Shown here: positions 19,001-27,700 of the stretch, one piece after another
Layout of the letters: the number at the start of each line of letters is the position of its first letter
Numbering within the stretch: position 1 is the stretch's first letter
Assembly: GCA_964372215.1 (NCBI GenBank)
Contig: CAYJQC010000039.1
Location: 1-34,949, forward strand
Direction: 5' to 3'
Length of the DNA: 34,949 bases
From: DAIMFL01 sp964372215
GTDB taxonomy: Bacteria > Pseudomonadota > Alphaproteobacteria > Dongiales > Dongiaceae
Notes under the pieces: model-generated
The model's input: the letters and a program-made list of their open reading frames with translations, nothing else
What the model was told of the DNA's origin: nothing
The model's database searches: none
Position numbers and translations under genes: made by a program

Positions 19001-20355
19001 AGCTCGGCGGGCCGAGCGACTTCAACCTCGAGGCGCGGGTGGCGGCGCCGCTCGCGGGCGACGGACCGCTCGACGGCAAGGTCGCCGGCAGTCTCGACCT
19101 GACGCTGCTGCCCAGCATCGTCGATCTCTATGGCGACGCGCTCGCGGGGACGCTCGATCTCGATCTCACCCTGTCGGGCAGCCTGGCGCGCCCGCAGTCC
19201 GGCGGCCGCGCCACGATCAGCGGCGGCGCCTATGAGAGCGCGGCCCAGGGCACCGTGCTGCGCGACCTGACCATGGAGGTCGTCGGCGACAACGACCGGG
19301 TACGCCTGGTCTCGCTCGCCGCCAATGACGGCAACGGCGGCAGCATCTCGGCGACCGGCACGCTCGCCGTCGATCCCGCCGCCGGCTTTCCGATCGAGAT
19401 GGCGCTCGGCCTCGACCGTTTCACCGCGCTGCGCCGCGCCGACGCGACCGTGCAGGCCTCGGGCAAGCTCGACATCGCCCGCAATGCCAGCGGCGGGCGC
19501 GTCGCCGGCACGGTGACGGTCGATGCGGCGGAGCTGCGGGTGCCCGACCGGCTCGGCGGCGAGGTGGTGACGCTGGACGTCACCGAGATCAATCTGCCGC
19601 CCGGGCGCGAGCCGCAGGTCCGGCGGCGGCGCGAACCGGACTCGCCGCTCGATCTCGACGTCGATGTCGAGGTGCCCGGCAAGGCCTTCCTGCGCGGCCG
19701 CGGGCTCGACTCCGAGTGGCGCGGCCGGCTCAAGATCGCCGGCACCACCGCCGCGCCCGACATCACCGGCAACCTCCGGGTGGTGCGCGGCACCCTCGAC
19801 CTGCTAGGCCGCGTGTTCCACTTCGACCAGGGCAAGGTCGATTTCTTCGGCGGCGGCGAGATCGACCCGACGCTCGACTTCACGGCGGAGTCCGAGACCG
19901 AGACGCTGACGGTGCAGGCGGCGGTGTCGGGCACCGCGTCGGCGCCGAGCTTCGCCCTGAGCTCGAACCCCGCCCTGCCGCAGGACGAGATCCTGGCGCG
20001 CCTGCTGTTCGACAGCTCGGCCGGCCAGCTCACGCCGATCCAGGCGGTCCAGCTCGCCCAGACCGCGGCGACCCTGTCGGGCGAGGGCGGCTCGGTCTCG
20101 ATCCTCGACGAGCTGCGCCAGGGCTTCGGCCTCGACATGCTCGGCATCGAGAGCGGCGAGACCGTCGCCGGTTCCAGCCTGACGGTCGGCAAGTACATCG
20201 CCGAGGGCGTGTTCGTGAAGGCGAACCAGGGCATTACCCCGGAAAGCCGCAAGGTCGGGGTCGAGGTCAGGGTGCTGCCGCGGGTGACGATCGAGAGCGA
20301 TGTCGGCGCCGAATCCGAGGGCAGCGTCGGGATCAACTGGAAGCTCGACTACTGA
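16000..20355 (+). CDS. tamB: TamB-like translocation and assembly module protein
   Basis: The 1451-residue protein is an AsmA/TamB-type bridge protein. One N-terminal transmembrane helix (about residues 15-40) anchors it in the inner membrane. A very long repetitive beta-rich body follows, made of short strands with the recurring phrases 'LDLTLALDA', 'LAGRLTATG' and 'RVAGDLGI', typical of the hydrophobic groove fold. The C-terminal TamB domain (former DUF490) includes ITGNLRVVRGTLDLLGRVFH, GGGEIDPTLDFTAE, LPQDEILARLLF and VGINWKLDY at the very end. It is translationally coupled to tamA. The extreme Ala/Gly/Leu/Asp bias leaves long open frames on the other strand and in other frames, which are shadows. 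Confidence 0.95.
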   Translation: MATTSVPRPRRLLRRIALWSGGVLAGIVVLAGLALLVLQTGPAKTWLAAVLSDLASEASGFSVRIGGLDGTIPGDIRLAEVAIADADGVWLRASDLALDWQPAALLAGRLSIARLSVARLDIARAPVPAAESPPPSPPSAPWAIELPKLPLAVALANLEIAEIRLGGALLGEEMTLAAFGSAALAGAPQAAELALTVLRLDGKPARIELTLEQAAPGGALTLDATVEEPAGGLVARLLALPDLPAVSLRLAGSGPADDWRGRLDAVAGAAFAHLDLTLALDARVDLTLAGELDPGGLAGPDLRDLLPRPVALAAALAWTPGGTLDIAHAELSAPGVAASLAGSIDPDAETVDASATLALDDAALIARLADPVSAAGLRATIDIAGDLAAPRVAVDATIDQPRGPGAAADSIGIIANLGPAEDPGRLALDARVTPLGLAISEPAALGPSIGPAPILTLAGTLDPVHGRLDIATLAIAGSGFRLGGGGRVAEVGRDLDLALALRVDDLAPFGELAGLAMQGGLDADIRLFGDATLPALAADLDLRGDGVAIASEFVQALVGAQPHVVAGVTLDGAAITLDRATIDAAAARLEAHGTITDRLDLTLALDAADLDTLTPAVGAALAGRLTATGRVSGPLDDPVVTAELAGQGIAVEGVALGAVTGRVAVRDLGGEPQGDLDLALAPRGPELRATTRFVVARSGDVRFDALTLDGGGTRVAGDLGITPDGLIEAELRGEVKDLAAWQNAAGTALGGALGFRVSAAAEGGRQHLSVAATGRDVALAESVTLRGLRLDAEIADALATPVLDAKLAAEGVASGTVKFETVNASATGALTDLAWTLAAAGAADEDGAAIDANGRLALGGSGGSVTLAALAARLPPVEAALARPATIAWNESGVRLDDLDARLGDGRITAAGTIGADGMAVNATLADLPVRPLAALAGGAELDGRLSGEIALRGDPAAPDGRASLNLTALREAGVDPAEAVALSGALEAMLSGGRIEATGQLGGPSDFNLEARVAAPLAGDGPLDGKVAGSLDLTLLPSIVDLYGDALAGTLDLDLTLSGSLARPQSGGRATISGGAYESAAQGTVLRDLTMEVVGDNDRVRLVSLAANDGNGGSISATGTLAVDPAAGFPIEMALGLDRFTALRRADATVQASGKLDIARNASGGRVAGTVTVDAAELRVPDRLGGEVVTLDVTEINLPPGREPQVRRRREPDSPLDLDVDVEVPGKAFLRGRGLDSEWRGRLKIAGTTAAPDITGNLRVVRGTLDLLGRVFHFDQGKVDFFGGGEIDPTLDFTAESETETLTVQAAVSGTASAPSFALSSNPALPQDEILARLLFDSSAGQLTPIQAVQLAQTAATLSGEGGSVSILDELRQGFGLDMLGIESGETVAGSSLTVGKYIAEGVFVKANQGITPESRKVGVEVRVLPRVTIESDVGAESEGSVGINWKLDY

Positions 20356-20464
20356 CCGGCCGCGCGGCGCCGGCGCGGATGCGGCGAATTGCCGCGCGTG
20401 GTATCACTGTCACCGTTTTGGAGACGTTTCCGATTTCCGGGCGTGTGGAGTTGCGCAGTCGCGG

Positions 20465-21397
20465 ATGGCGGAGACCTGGGCAACATTCGTGCTGTCGACC
20501 GGGCGCTGCGGCACCCAGTGGCTCAGCACGTCATTGGCCGCGTGCTATGGCGACGCGGCGGTGGTCACCCACGAGCCGCTGAAGCGCGAACACAATCCCC
20601 GTCGCCTGCTCGGCTGCCGCGACCGCTCGAGCTGGCCGAACCCCGGGATCGTCGACCGGCACCTGGCGCGGATCGAGCGCGAGCTGCAGAGCCGCGACTA
20701 CATCGAATGCGGCTGGCCGTGCTACGGCGCGCTGCGACTCCTGGCCGAGCGCTTCGCCGGGCGGATCCGGATCGTGCATCTCATCCGCCACCCGGTGCCG
20801 ACCGCCGCATCGCTGGTCACCCATCTCTACTATCACGAGCCAGACCGCACCGACCGCCTGAACGAGCTTGCGGCGCTGACGCCGTTCGACGCCGGGGTCA
20901 GCCTGCCGGAGTATCGCGCGCGCTGGCCGCGGATGGAGCGGTTCGAGAAATGCCTCTATTTCTGGGCGGAGATCCACACGCTCGGCCTCACGCTGGAAAC
21001 CGAGCTCGGCGTGCCCTGGCTGCGGCTCAAGACCGAGGACATGTTCGGCGGCGACGGGCTCGACCGATTGATTGCATTTCTCGGGCTGCCGCGCCGCGCC
21101 GGGATCTTCGACGCGCGGGCCGAGCGCATCGACCAATACATCATGGGCACCCATGTGCCGCTGCGTGGCGAGGCCATCGCCGACCATCCCGGGGTCATCG
21201 AGCTGGCCCGCGTGCTCGGCTACCAGCCGCTGTCCTACGATAAGAACTGGATGCAGGCGCGCTATGCCTTCTCGCCGCGGCCGGGGACGCGGCATGCTGT
21301 CGCATGGGGCGAGGATTGGCGCGGCACGTCCCGCAACGCGCCGTGTCCCTGCGGCTCGGGCCGGCGCTACAAGGCTTGCCACGGCACGATGGTGTGA
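20465..21397 (+). CDS. Sulfotransferase-like protein with C-terminal SEC-C motif
   Basis: The 310-residue protein begins with a sulfotransferase-type nucleotide site (LSTGRCGTQWLS at about residues 10-21, comparable to the PAPS 5'-phosphate loop). A 3'-phosphate-type segment, IVHLIRHPVPTAASLV, follows and carries the expected Arg and Ser. It ends with a SEC-C zinc-binding motif, APCPCGSGRRYKACHG, with Cys294, Cys296, Cys305 and His306 as ligands. SEC-C is best known from SecA, where it contacts SecB and the ribosome, and it also occurs on unrelated proteins. The acceptor substrate is unknown. The frame is open upstream into tamB, but 20465 is the first ATG that gives a clean domain start. It lies 109 bases after tamB. 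Confidence 0.82.
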   Translation: MAETWATFVLSTGRCGTQWLSTSLAACYGDAAVVTHEPLKREHNPRRLLGCRDRSSWPNPGIVDRHLARIERELQSRDYIECGWPCYGALRLLAERFAGRIRIVHLIRHPVPTAASLVTHLYYHEPDRTDRLNELAALTPFDAGVSLPEYRARWPRMERFEKCLYFWAEIHTLGLTLETELGVPWLRLKTEDMFGGDGLDRLIAFLGLPRRAGIFDARAERIDQYIMGTHVPLRGEAIADHPGVIELARVLGYQPLSYDKNWMQARYAFSPRPGTRHAVAWGEDWRGTSRNAPCPCGSGRRYKACHGTMV

Positions 21398-21438
21398 GTG
21401 CCCCGCGCAAAATTTCTATAAAGGTAGACCAAGATTCA

Positions 21439-21465
21439 CGCCTCGGATTGATTCAATCCGAGGCG
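21439..21465. terminator. Hairpin between convergent genes, candidate bidirectional terminator
   Basis: The 27-base element is a perfect dyad: arms CGCCTCGGATTGA and TCAATCCGAGGCG around a single central T. In RNA it would form an 11-13 bp stem. On the + strand it is followed by ATCTTT, a weak T-rich tail; on the - strand the downstream side is also AT-rich (TGAATCTTGG). It lies between the convergent stops of the sulfotransferase-like gene (21397) and the corrinoid protein gene (21502). This is where a shared Rho-independent terminator would be expected. The poor T-tract limits certainty. Confidence 0.6.
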
Positions 21466-21501
21466 ATCTTTGACTGGCGAGTCCGATGGCGGCAGGCGCC
21501 G

Positions 21502-22206
<705 letters not shown>

Positions 22207-22300
22207 GGGGCAATCCCGCCAGAAGCTGATATGGGGCCGAGCCGGCTGGTGCCGGTCCGGCAGCCTTCCCCGGACTGCGGGTTGGGCGCAGTCGGGAGAA

Positions 22301-22318
22301 TGTCGCTAATTGGCGAGG
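22301..22318. promoter_or_regulatory. Candidate operator dyad TGTCGC-N6-GCGAGG in the divergent corrinoid/hutH control region
   Basis: The 273-base region between the divergent corrinoid protein gene and hutH contains TGTCGC-TAATTG-GCGAGG. Its inner 14 bases (TCGCTAATTGGCGA) are a near-perfect palindrome. The same spaced pattern, TGTCGC-N6-GCGACG, occurs upstream of the DUF1638 operon at 28234-28251. Further GCGACG/GCGACA half-sites lie at 22337, 22352 and 22373. The shared dyad is seen directly; that it binds a regulator is inference, and GCGAC-rich words are common in this genome. I could not pick out convincing -35/-10 boxes here. Confidence 0.35.
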
Positions 22319-22479
22319 CTAGTCAACGGCGCCACCGCGACGCGCGCACCCGCGACGCAATTTGGCGGGGCCGCGACAGCATCTTGCCGGCGGCGCTGCC
22401 GGGTCTTTGGCGGCGGCATTTTCGGTGCTAGAGGTGGCCCCTGCCAGGCTGCGACGCAGCCGCGATCCGGGAGCCTGCC

Positions 22480-24033
22480 ATGTCCGCCAAGACCAGCTCG
22501 GCCGCACCCAAGGGAAGCTTCCTGCTGCGGCCCGGGAGCCTGACATCTGCCGACCTGCGCGCGCTCGACGAGACCCGGCGCCCGGTCGCCCTCGACGAGG
22601 CCGCCTGGCCGGCGGTCGAGGCCGCGGCGGCGACGGTCCAGGCGGTCTTGTCGGAAGGCCGCGTCGCCTACGGCGTCAACACCGGCTTCGGCAGCCTGGC
22701 CAAGACCCGCATCTCCAACGCAGAGGTGGCGGAGCTGCAGCGCCGGCTGGTGCTGTCCCACATGGCCGGCACCGGCCCGCTGCTCGACGATCGCGTGGTG
22801 CGCCTGGTCCTGATCCTGAAGGCCGCCAGCCTGGCGCGCGGCTTTTCCGGCATCCGGCGCGGGGTGATCGAGGCGCTGGTCGCGCTCGCCAATGCCGAGG
22901 CCTACCCTTGCGTCCCCGCCAAGGGCTCGGTCGGGGCCTCGGGCGACCTGGCGCCGCTCGCCCATCTCAGCGCGGCCCTGATCGGGGTCGGCGAGATGCG
23001 GGTCAAGGGCAAGATCATCCCGGCAATCGAGGGGCTGAAGGCGGCCGGCCTGGCGCCGATCGAGCTGGCGGCCAAGGAGGGCCTGGCGCTGCTCAACGGC
23101 ACCCAGGTCTCGACCGCCCTCGCCGTCGCCGGGCTGATCGAGATCGAGAAGGTCTACGCGGCCGCCCTGGTCGCCGGGGCCATGAGCGTCGACGCCTGCC
23201 TGGGCAGCGACGTGCCGTTCGACCCGCGCATCCACGATGTGCGCGGCCATCCCGGCCAGACGCAGGTGGCGGCGGCGCTGGCGCGGCTGCTGGCGGGCAG
23301 CGAGATCCGCAAGTCGCACGCGGATTGCGACCGGGTCCAGGATCCCTATTCCCTGCGCTGCCAGCCCCAGGTCATGGGGGCGGCACTCGACATGCTGCGC
23401 TTCGCCGCCGGCGTGATCGAGCGCGAGGCCAACGCGGTCTCCGACAACCCGCTGGTGTTCGCGGCCGAGGGCGAGATCCTGTCGGGCGGCAATTTCCACG
23501 CCGAGCCGGTGGCGATGGCGGCGGACGCGGCGTCCATCGCCTGCGCCGAGGTGGGCGCGATCTCGGAACGGCGCATGGCGCTTCTGACCGACAGCCGCAT
23601 GAGCACCCTGCCGGCCTTCCTGGTGCCGGAGCCGGGGTTGAATTCCGGCTTCATGATCGCCCAGGTGACCGCGGCGGCGCTGGCCAGCGAGAACAAGACC
23701 CTGGCCCACCCGGCCAGCATCGATTCCCTGCCGACCTCGGCCAACCAGGAGGATCACGTCTCGATGGCGACCTGGGCGGGGCGCAAGCTCATGGACATCG
23801 CCGACAACACCGCCGGCATCGTCGCCATCGAATTGCTGGCGGCGGCCCAGGGCATCGACTTCCGGAAGCCCCTGAAGACCAGCCCGCTGCTGGCCCGGGC
23901 GATGGCCGCGATCCGCGCGAAGGTCGCGTTCTGGCAGGACGACCGGGCGATGGCGCCGGACATCGCGGCGGCGAAGGAGTTGGTTCAGAAGGGTGTGTTC
24001 AGGGAGATGGCGGGGTTGGGGCTGCTGGGCTGA
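22480..24033 (+). CDS. hutH: Histidine ammonia-lyase
   Basis: The 517-residue enzyme has the family's usual length. It carries the intact Ala-Ser-Gly triad (about residues 153-155, in VGASGDLAPLAHLS) that cyclises into the MIO prosthetic group. The active-site tyrosine lies in VAYGVNTGFGSLAKT (Tyr64), with later signatures DRVQDPYSLRCQPQVMG, SDNPLVF and GGNFHAEPVAMAAD. It deaminates L-histidine to urocanate in the cytoplasm. No other hut gene (hutU, hutI, hutG, hutC) is in the window, so it is detached from the usual pathway cluster. It is divergent from the corrinoid protein gene, and its last 35 bases overlap the convergent Imm53-like gene. Confidence 0.94.
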   Translation: MSAKTSSAAPKGSFLLRPGSLTSADLRALDETRRPVALDEAAWPAVEAAAATVQAVLSEGRVAYGVNTGFGSLAKTRISNAEVAELQRRLVLSHMAGTGPLLDDRVVRLVLILKAASLARGFSGIRRGVIEALVALANAEAYPCVPAKGSVGASGDLAPLAHLSAALIGVGEMRVKGKIIPAIEGLKAAGLAPIELAAKEGLALLNGTQVSTALAVAGLIEIEKVYAAALVAGAMSVDACLGSDVPFDPRIHDVRGHPGQTQVAAALARLLAGSEIRKSHADCDRVQDPYSLRCQPQVMGAALDMLRFAAGVIEREANAVSDNPLVFAAEGEILSGGNFHAEPVAMAADAASIACAEVGAISERRMALLTDSRMSTLPAFLVPEPGLNSGFMIAQVTAAALASENKTLAHPASIDSLPTSANQEDHVSMATWAGRKLMDIADNTAGIVAIELLAAAQGIDFRKPLKTSPLLARAMAAIRAKVAFWQDDRAMAPDIAAAKELVQKGVFREMAGLGLLG

Positions 24034-24355
24034 CGAGCCCCTGTGTGGGGCCTGTGTGCTCGGTCACGATGCGCCTGAAGGCCTCGAGAATCTCCGTCAG
24101 GTTGCCCGGGCCGCCGCAGCCGATCAATTTCCGGTCATGCACGCGGTAGTGAACCCAATCGTCGTCCGATCGTTCGATCTTGACCAGGTCGGCACTCAAC
24201 CCTTCCAACTCGGTATCCCGCAAGTCTATGTCCACAGACCAGCCCGGGTTGTCGAGCGTGCCGATATGCACTCCGTAGCCATGCTCCCACTCGCTGTTGC
24301 AGTGCCCGCGATACCAGGCCTGCAGCCAGGCCAATGTTCCGTCTGCTTCCGACAT
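23999..24355 (-). CDS. Imm53-type immunity protein (orphan)
   Basis: The 118-residue product resembles Imm53 family immunity proteins. It starts with LAWLQAWYRGHCNSEWEH, continues YGVHIGTLDNPGWSVDIDLR and DTELEG, then IERSDDDWVHYRVHDRKLIG and GGPGNLTEILEAFRRIV. Imm53 members neutralise polymorphic toxins in bacterial competition systems. No toxin gene is recognisable nearby, so this is an orphan immunity gene or one recruited to another role. The start at 24355 (MSEADG) begins just before the family core; the frame is open to 24472 but those residues look non-coding. The C-terminal tail after the core, rich in Thr, Pro and Ser, is encoded antisense to the end of hutH, a 35-base convergent overlap. 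Confidence 0.78.
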   Translation of the reverse strand: MSEADGTLAWLQAWYRGHCNSEWEHGYGVHIGTLDNPGWSVDIDLRDTELEGLSADLVKIERSDDDWVHYRVHDRKLIGCGGPGNLTEILEAFRRIVTEHTGPTQGLVSPAAPTPPSP

Positions 24356-24410
24356 GAGCTTGGATCCCTCGCGGATGCGTCTGCATGGCGAATCTGCCGC
24401 AGCCTTGCCG

Positions 24411-24424
24411 CAGGTCGCGACCTG
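24411..24424. promoter_or_regulatory. 14-bp perfect palindrome upstream of the Imm53-like gene
   Basis: CAGGTCGCGACCTG is a perfect palindrome 56 bases upstream of the Imm53-like start codon. The whole 350-base stretch between that start (24355) and the oxidoreductase start (24706) holds no gene that I can support. It contains this dyad, a GC-rich tract (about 24510-24580) and the interspersed repeat at 24589-24652. An operator function is possible but only inferred from the symmetry and position. Confidence 0.25.
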
Positions 24425-24588
24425 GCGTGGAAGCGGCGCCTGCACAGACGACATCAGATGGGCTACAGCCACAAGACCCCTTAACCATTGCGGTTTCTGC
24501 GTCGCTGGGCCGCGGGATTCCGGGCTTGCCCGTCGCGGTCGGGGGCCCTAAGTAACGGTGGCCCGGCCGCTGCGGAGGCGGCGCACGC

Positions 24589-24652
24589 TCGGCCCTCGTG
24601 CTTCGACAAGCTCGGCATGAGGGCCTCGTCCTGAGCCTGTCGAAGGACGAGG
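24589..24652. repeat. 64-bp interspersed palindromic repeat, copy 2, upstream of the NfnAB-like fusion gene
   Basis: This copy begins TCGGCCCTCGTGCTTCGACA and differs from copy 1 (3137-3200) at three positions. Two of the changes, CGT for CAT and GAC for GAT, lie in the right arm. The third restores the arm to CCTGTCGAAGG, making this copy the better hairpin of the two. It ends 53 bases before the start codon of the large oxidoreductase gene and is therefore likely to lie in its 5' leader or overlap its promoter. Confidence 0.85.
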
Positions 24653-24705
24653 TCTGCTGTGTCGCCACGGGCAGCGTGCCCCCGATATCCAGGTTTCCGG
24701 ACTCC

Positions 24706-27700
24706 ATGCCCGACGCCGCCATACCCAGCCTGAGCCTCGCCCACGGCCTCGACTTCGCCGATCTCTACCGGCCGGCGGGGCTGGTCCGCATCGACGGCCA
24801 GTTTCTCAACCATCTGGCGGGGGCGGACACCGATCTGAGGGCGCGGCTAGAGGCGGCCCGGGCGGACCCGCGCGCGCTGGAGCCCAAGGCCGAGTCCGAG
24901 CTGCTGATCGCGCTCGCTCCCCATCTCGAACGCTTCGTCGTCGCCCTGTTCGGCATCGGCACCGAGGCCGTGGCGCTGGCCGCCAAGCACCACGCCCTGG
25001 CGCCGCTGTATCGCTGCAAGCGGCTGTTCGTGCAGCGCCAGGCGATGCGCGCCCACAAGCCCGAGGAGGCGGCGGGGTTCGACGGCGACGCCCTGGCGGC
25101 CGAACTCGCCAGGCTGTTCGGCGAGCCGTTCGGCGAACTGGCCTTCGCCCGCCAGGTCTGCGGCTGGATGGACGACGAGGCGGCGCACAAGGACGACCTC
25201 GCGCTCGCCGCGCGCTACGCCGCCTGGGCGCTGCACAGCGATGCCGGCAAGGCGCGGCACAAATCCGGCGTGCTGTTCAAGGCGCCGCACAAGACCGACC
25301 CCAATCACCTGGTGCCGATCGAGACCGTGACGCGCCACGGCGCCGCGCAGATCGAGCTGCCCGCCGCGCTGCAGCGCCGGCGCGAGGGCTTCGGGCTGAC
25401 CGATCCGGGCGCCGATCTCGTCGGCGCGCTCGACCACGCCAACTACTGCATCTTCTGCCACAACCAGGGCAAGGATTCCTGCTCCAAGGGCCTCAAGGAG
25501 AAGGACGGCAGCTTCAAGAAGAGTCCGTTCGGGGTGACGCTGGCCGGCTGCCCGCTCGAGGAGAAGGTCTCGGAAATGCACGTCCTCAAGGCCGAGGGCG
25601 TGGCGGTCGGGGCGCTCGCCACCGCGATCGTCGACAACCCGATGCTGGCGGGGACGGGGCACCGCATCTGCAACGACTGCATGAAGTCCTGCATCTACCA
25701 GAAGCAGGAGCCGGTCGACATTCCCCAGGCGGAGACCCGCACCCTCAAGGACGTGCTCGACCTGCCCTGGGGCTTCGAGATCTACGGCCTGCTGACCCGC
25801 TGGAACCCGCTCAACCTGCGCGCGCCCGTGGCGAAGCCCTCCTCCGGCAAGAAAGTGCTGGTGGTCGGGCTCGGCCCCGCCGGGTTCACGCTCTCGCACT
25901 ACCTGCTGAATGACGGCCACACGGTGGTGGCGGTCGATGGCCTGAAGATCGAGCCGCTGCCGGCGGAGATCTCGGGCGTCGACATGGCCGGCAACCGCGT
26001 ACCGTTCAAGCCGATCCGAGACGTGAACGAGCTCTACGAGGCGCTCGACGAGCGCGCCATGGCGGGCTTCGGCGGGGTCGCCGAATACGGCATCACCGTG
26101 CGCTGGAACAAGAACTTCCTGAAGCTGATCCGCCTGCTGATCGAGCGGCGCGACGGCTTCGCCATGATGGGCGGCGTGCGCTTCGGCGGCACCATCACGC
26201 TGCAGCAGGCGCTCGACATGGGCTTCGACCACGTGGCGCTGGCGCTCGGCGCCGGCAAGCCCACCATCCTCGATTTGCCGAACGGCTTGGCGCCCGGCGT
26301 GCGCATGGCCTCGGACTTCCTGATGGCGCTGCAACTGACCGGCGCCGCCAAGTCCGATTCGATCGCCAATCTGCAGATCCGCCTGCCGGTCGTCGTCATC
26401 GGAGGCGGCCTGACTGCGATCGACACCGCGACCGAGGCGATGGCCTATTACCCGCTGCAGGTCGAGAAATTCCTGGCGCGCTACGAGACGCTGGTGCAGG
26501 AGCGTGGCGAGGCGGCGGTGCGCGCCGCCTGGCGTCCGGCCGAGGCCGCGGTCGCCGACGAGTTCATCGCCCATGGCCGCGCCATCCGCGCCGAGCGCGC
26601 GGCCGCCGCCCAGGAGAACCGCGTCGCCGGGATCAAGGAGCTGATCGATTCCTGGGGCGGCGTCACCATCGCCTATCGCCGCCGGCTGATCGATTCGCCG
26701 AGCTATACCCTCAACCACGAAGAGGTCCAGAAGGCGCTGGAGGAAGGTGTCCGCTTCGCCGAGGGCCTGACCCCCGCCAAGGTCGACATCGACGGCCACG
26801 GCCATGTCGCCGCCGTGGTGCTGTCGCGCCCGGACGCCGAAGACGTGACCTTTCCGGCGCGCGCGCTGCTGGTCGCCGCCGGCACACGGCCCAACACCGT
26901 GCTGGCGCGCGAGGACGCCAGCCATTTCGGCCTCGATGGCCAGTACTTCCAGGCGGTCGATCCGGACGGCAACAAGGTGACGCCGGAACGGCTGGCCAAG
27001 CCGGCCACGGTGCAGGTACTGCAGCAGATCGGCGGCGACGGCCGCGCGGTCAGCTTCTTCGGCGACCTGCATCCGTCGTTTGCCGGCAACGTGGTGAAGG
27101 CGATGGCCAGCGCCAAGCAGGGCTGGCCGGTGGTCTCGGCCGCCCTGGCGCGGCTGGCCAAGCCGGCCTCGGCGCAAGACCCGGCCGGATTCGTCGCCGC
27201 CATGAACGCCCGCCTGCGCGCCACCGTGCGGGCGGTCAACCGCCTGACCCCGACCATCGTCGAGGTGGTAGTGCATGCGCCGCAGGCGGCCGGCAATTTC
27301 GCGCCGGGCGAGTTCTACCGGCTGCAGAACTTCGAGAGCCGGGCGCCACGCATCGACGGCACCACGCTCGCCATGGAGGGGATCGCGCTGACCGGCGCCT
27401 GGGTCGATCCGGCCAAGGGCCTGGTCGGGCTGATCGTGCTGGAGATGGGCGGCTCGTCCGACCTCTGCGTCGCGCTGGCGCCCGGCGAGCCGGTGATCCT
27501 GATGGGTCCGACCGGTACCCCGACCGAGACGCCGGCCGGCGAGACCGTGCTGCTGGCCGGCGGCGGGCTCGGCAACGCAGTGCTGTTCTCGATCGGCCGG
27601 GCGCTGCGCGCCGCCGGTTCCAGGGTGCTGTACTTCGCCGGCTACAAGCAGGTCGCCGACCGCTACAAGGTCGAGGAGATCGAGGCCGCCGCCGACGTGG

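Noticed and set aside
15978..19118. Long minus-strand open frames (up to 1046 codons) opposite tamB
   Set aside because: Composition is Ser/Ala/Arg/Pro low complexity with no domains. tamB on the + strand has a complete TamB architecture.
21439..21465. CRISPR-like or attachment-site reading of the 27-base palindrome
   Set aside because: It is single copy, not flanked by spacers, integrase or tRNA, and its place between convergent stops fits a terminator better.
22207..22479. Cobalamin riboswitch upstream of the corrinoid protein gene
   Set aside because: I could not find a B12-box-like element or the expected paired helices in this region or in the 28198-28385 leader. A covariance-model search would settle it.
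22480..24033. Phenylalanine/tyrosine ammonia-lyase or ergothionase instead of histidine ammonia-lyase
   Set aside because: Length, the MIO triad context and the YGVNTGFG and DPYSLRCQPQ segments are those of bacterial HutH. Nothing in the sequence favours another substrate, though the specificity was not tested.
24135..24722. Minus-strand open frame upstream of the Imm53-like gene, containing PSCRACRSTRA
   Set aside because: The peptide comes from the interspersed repeat, and the rest overlaps the Imm53-like gene in another frame without recognisable features.
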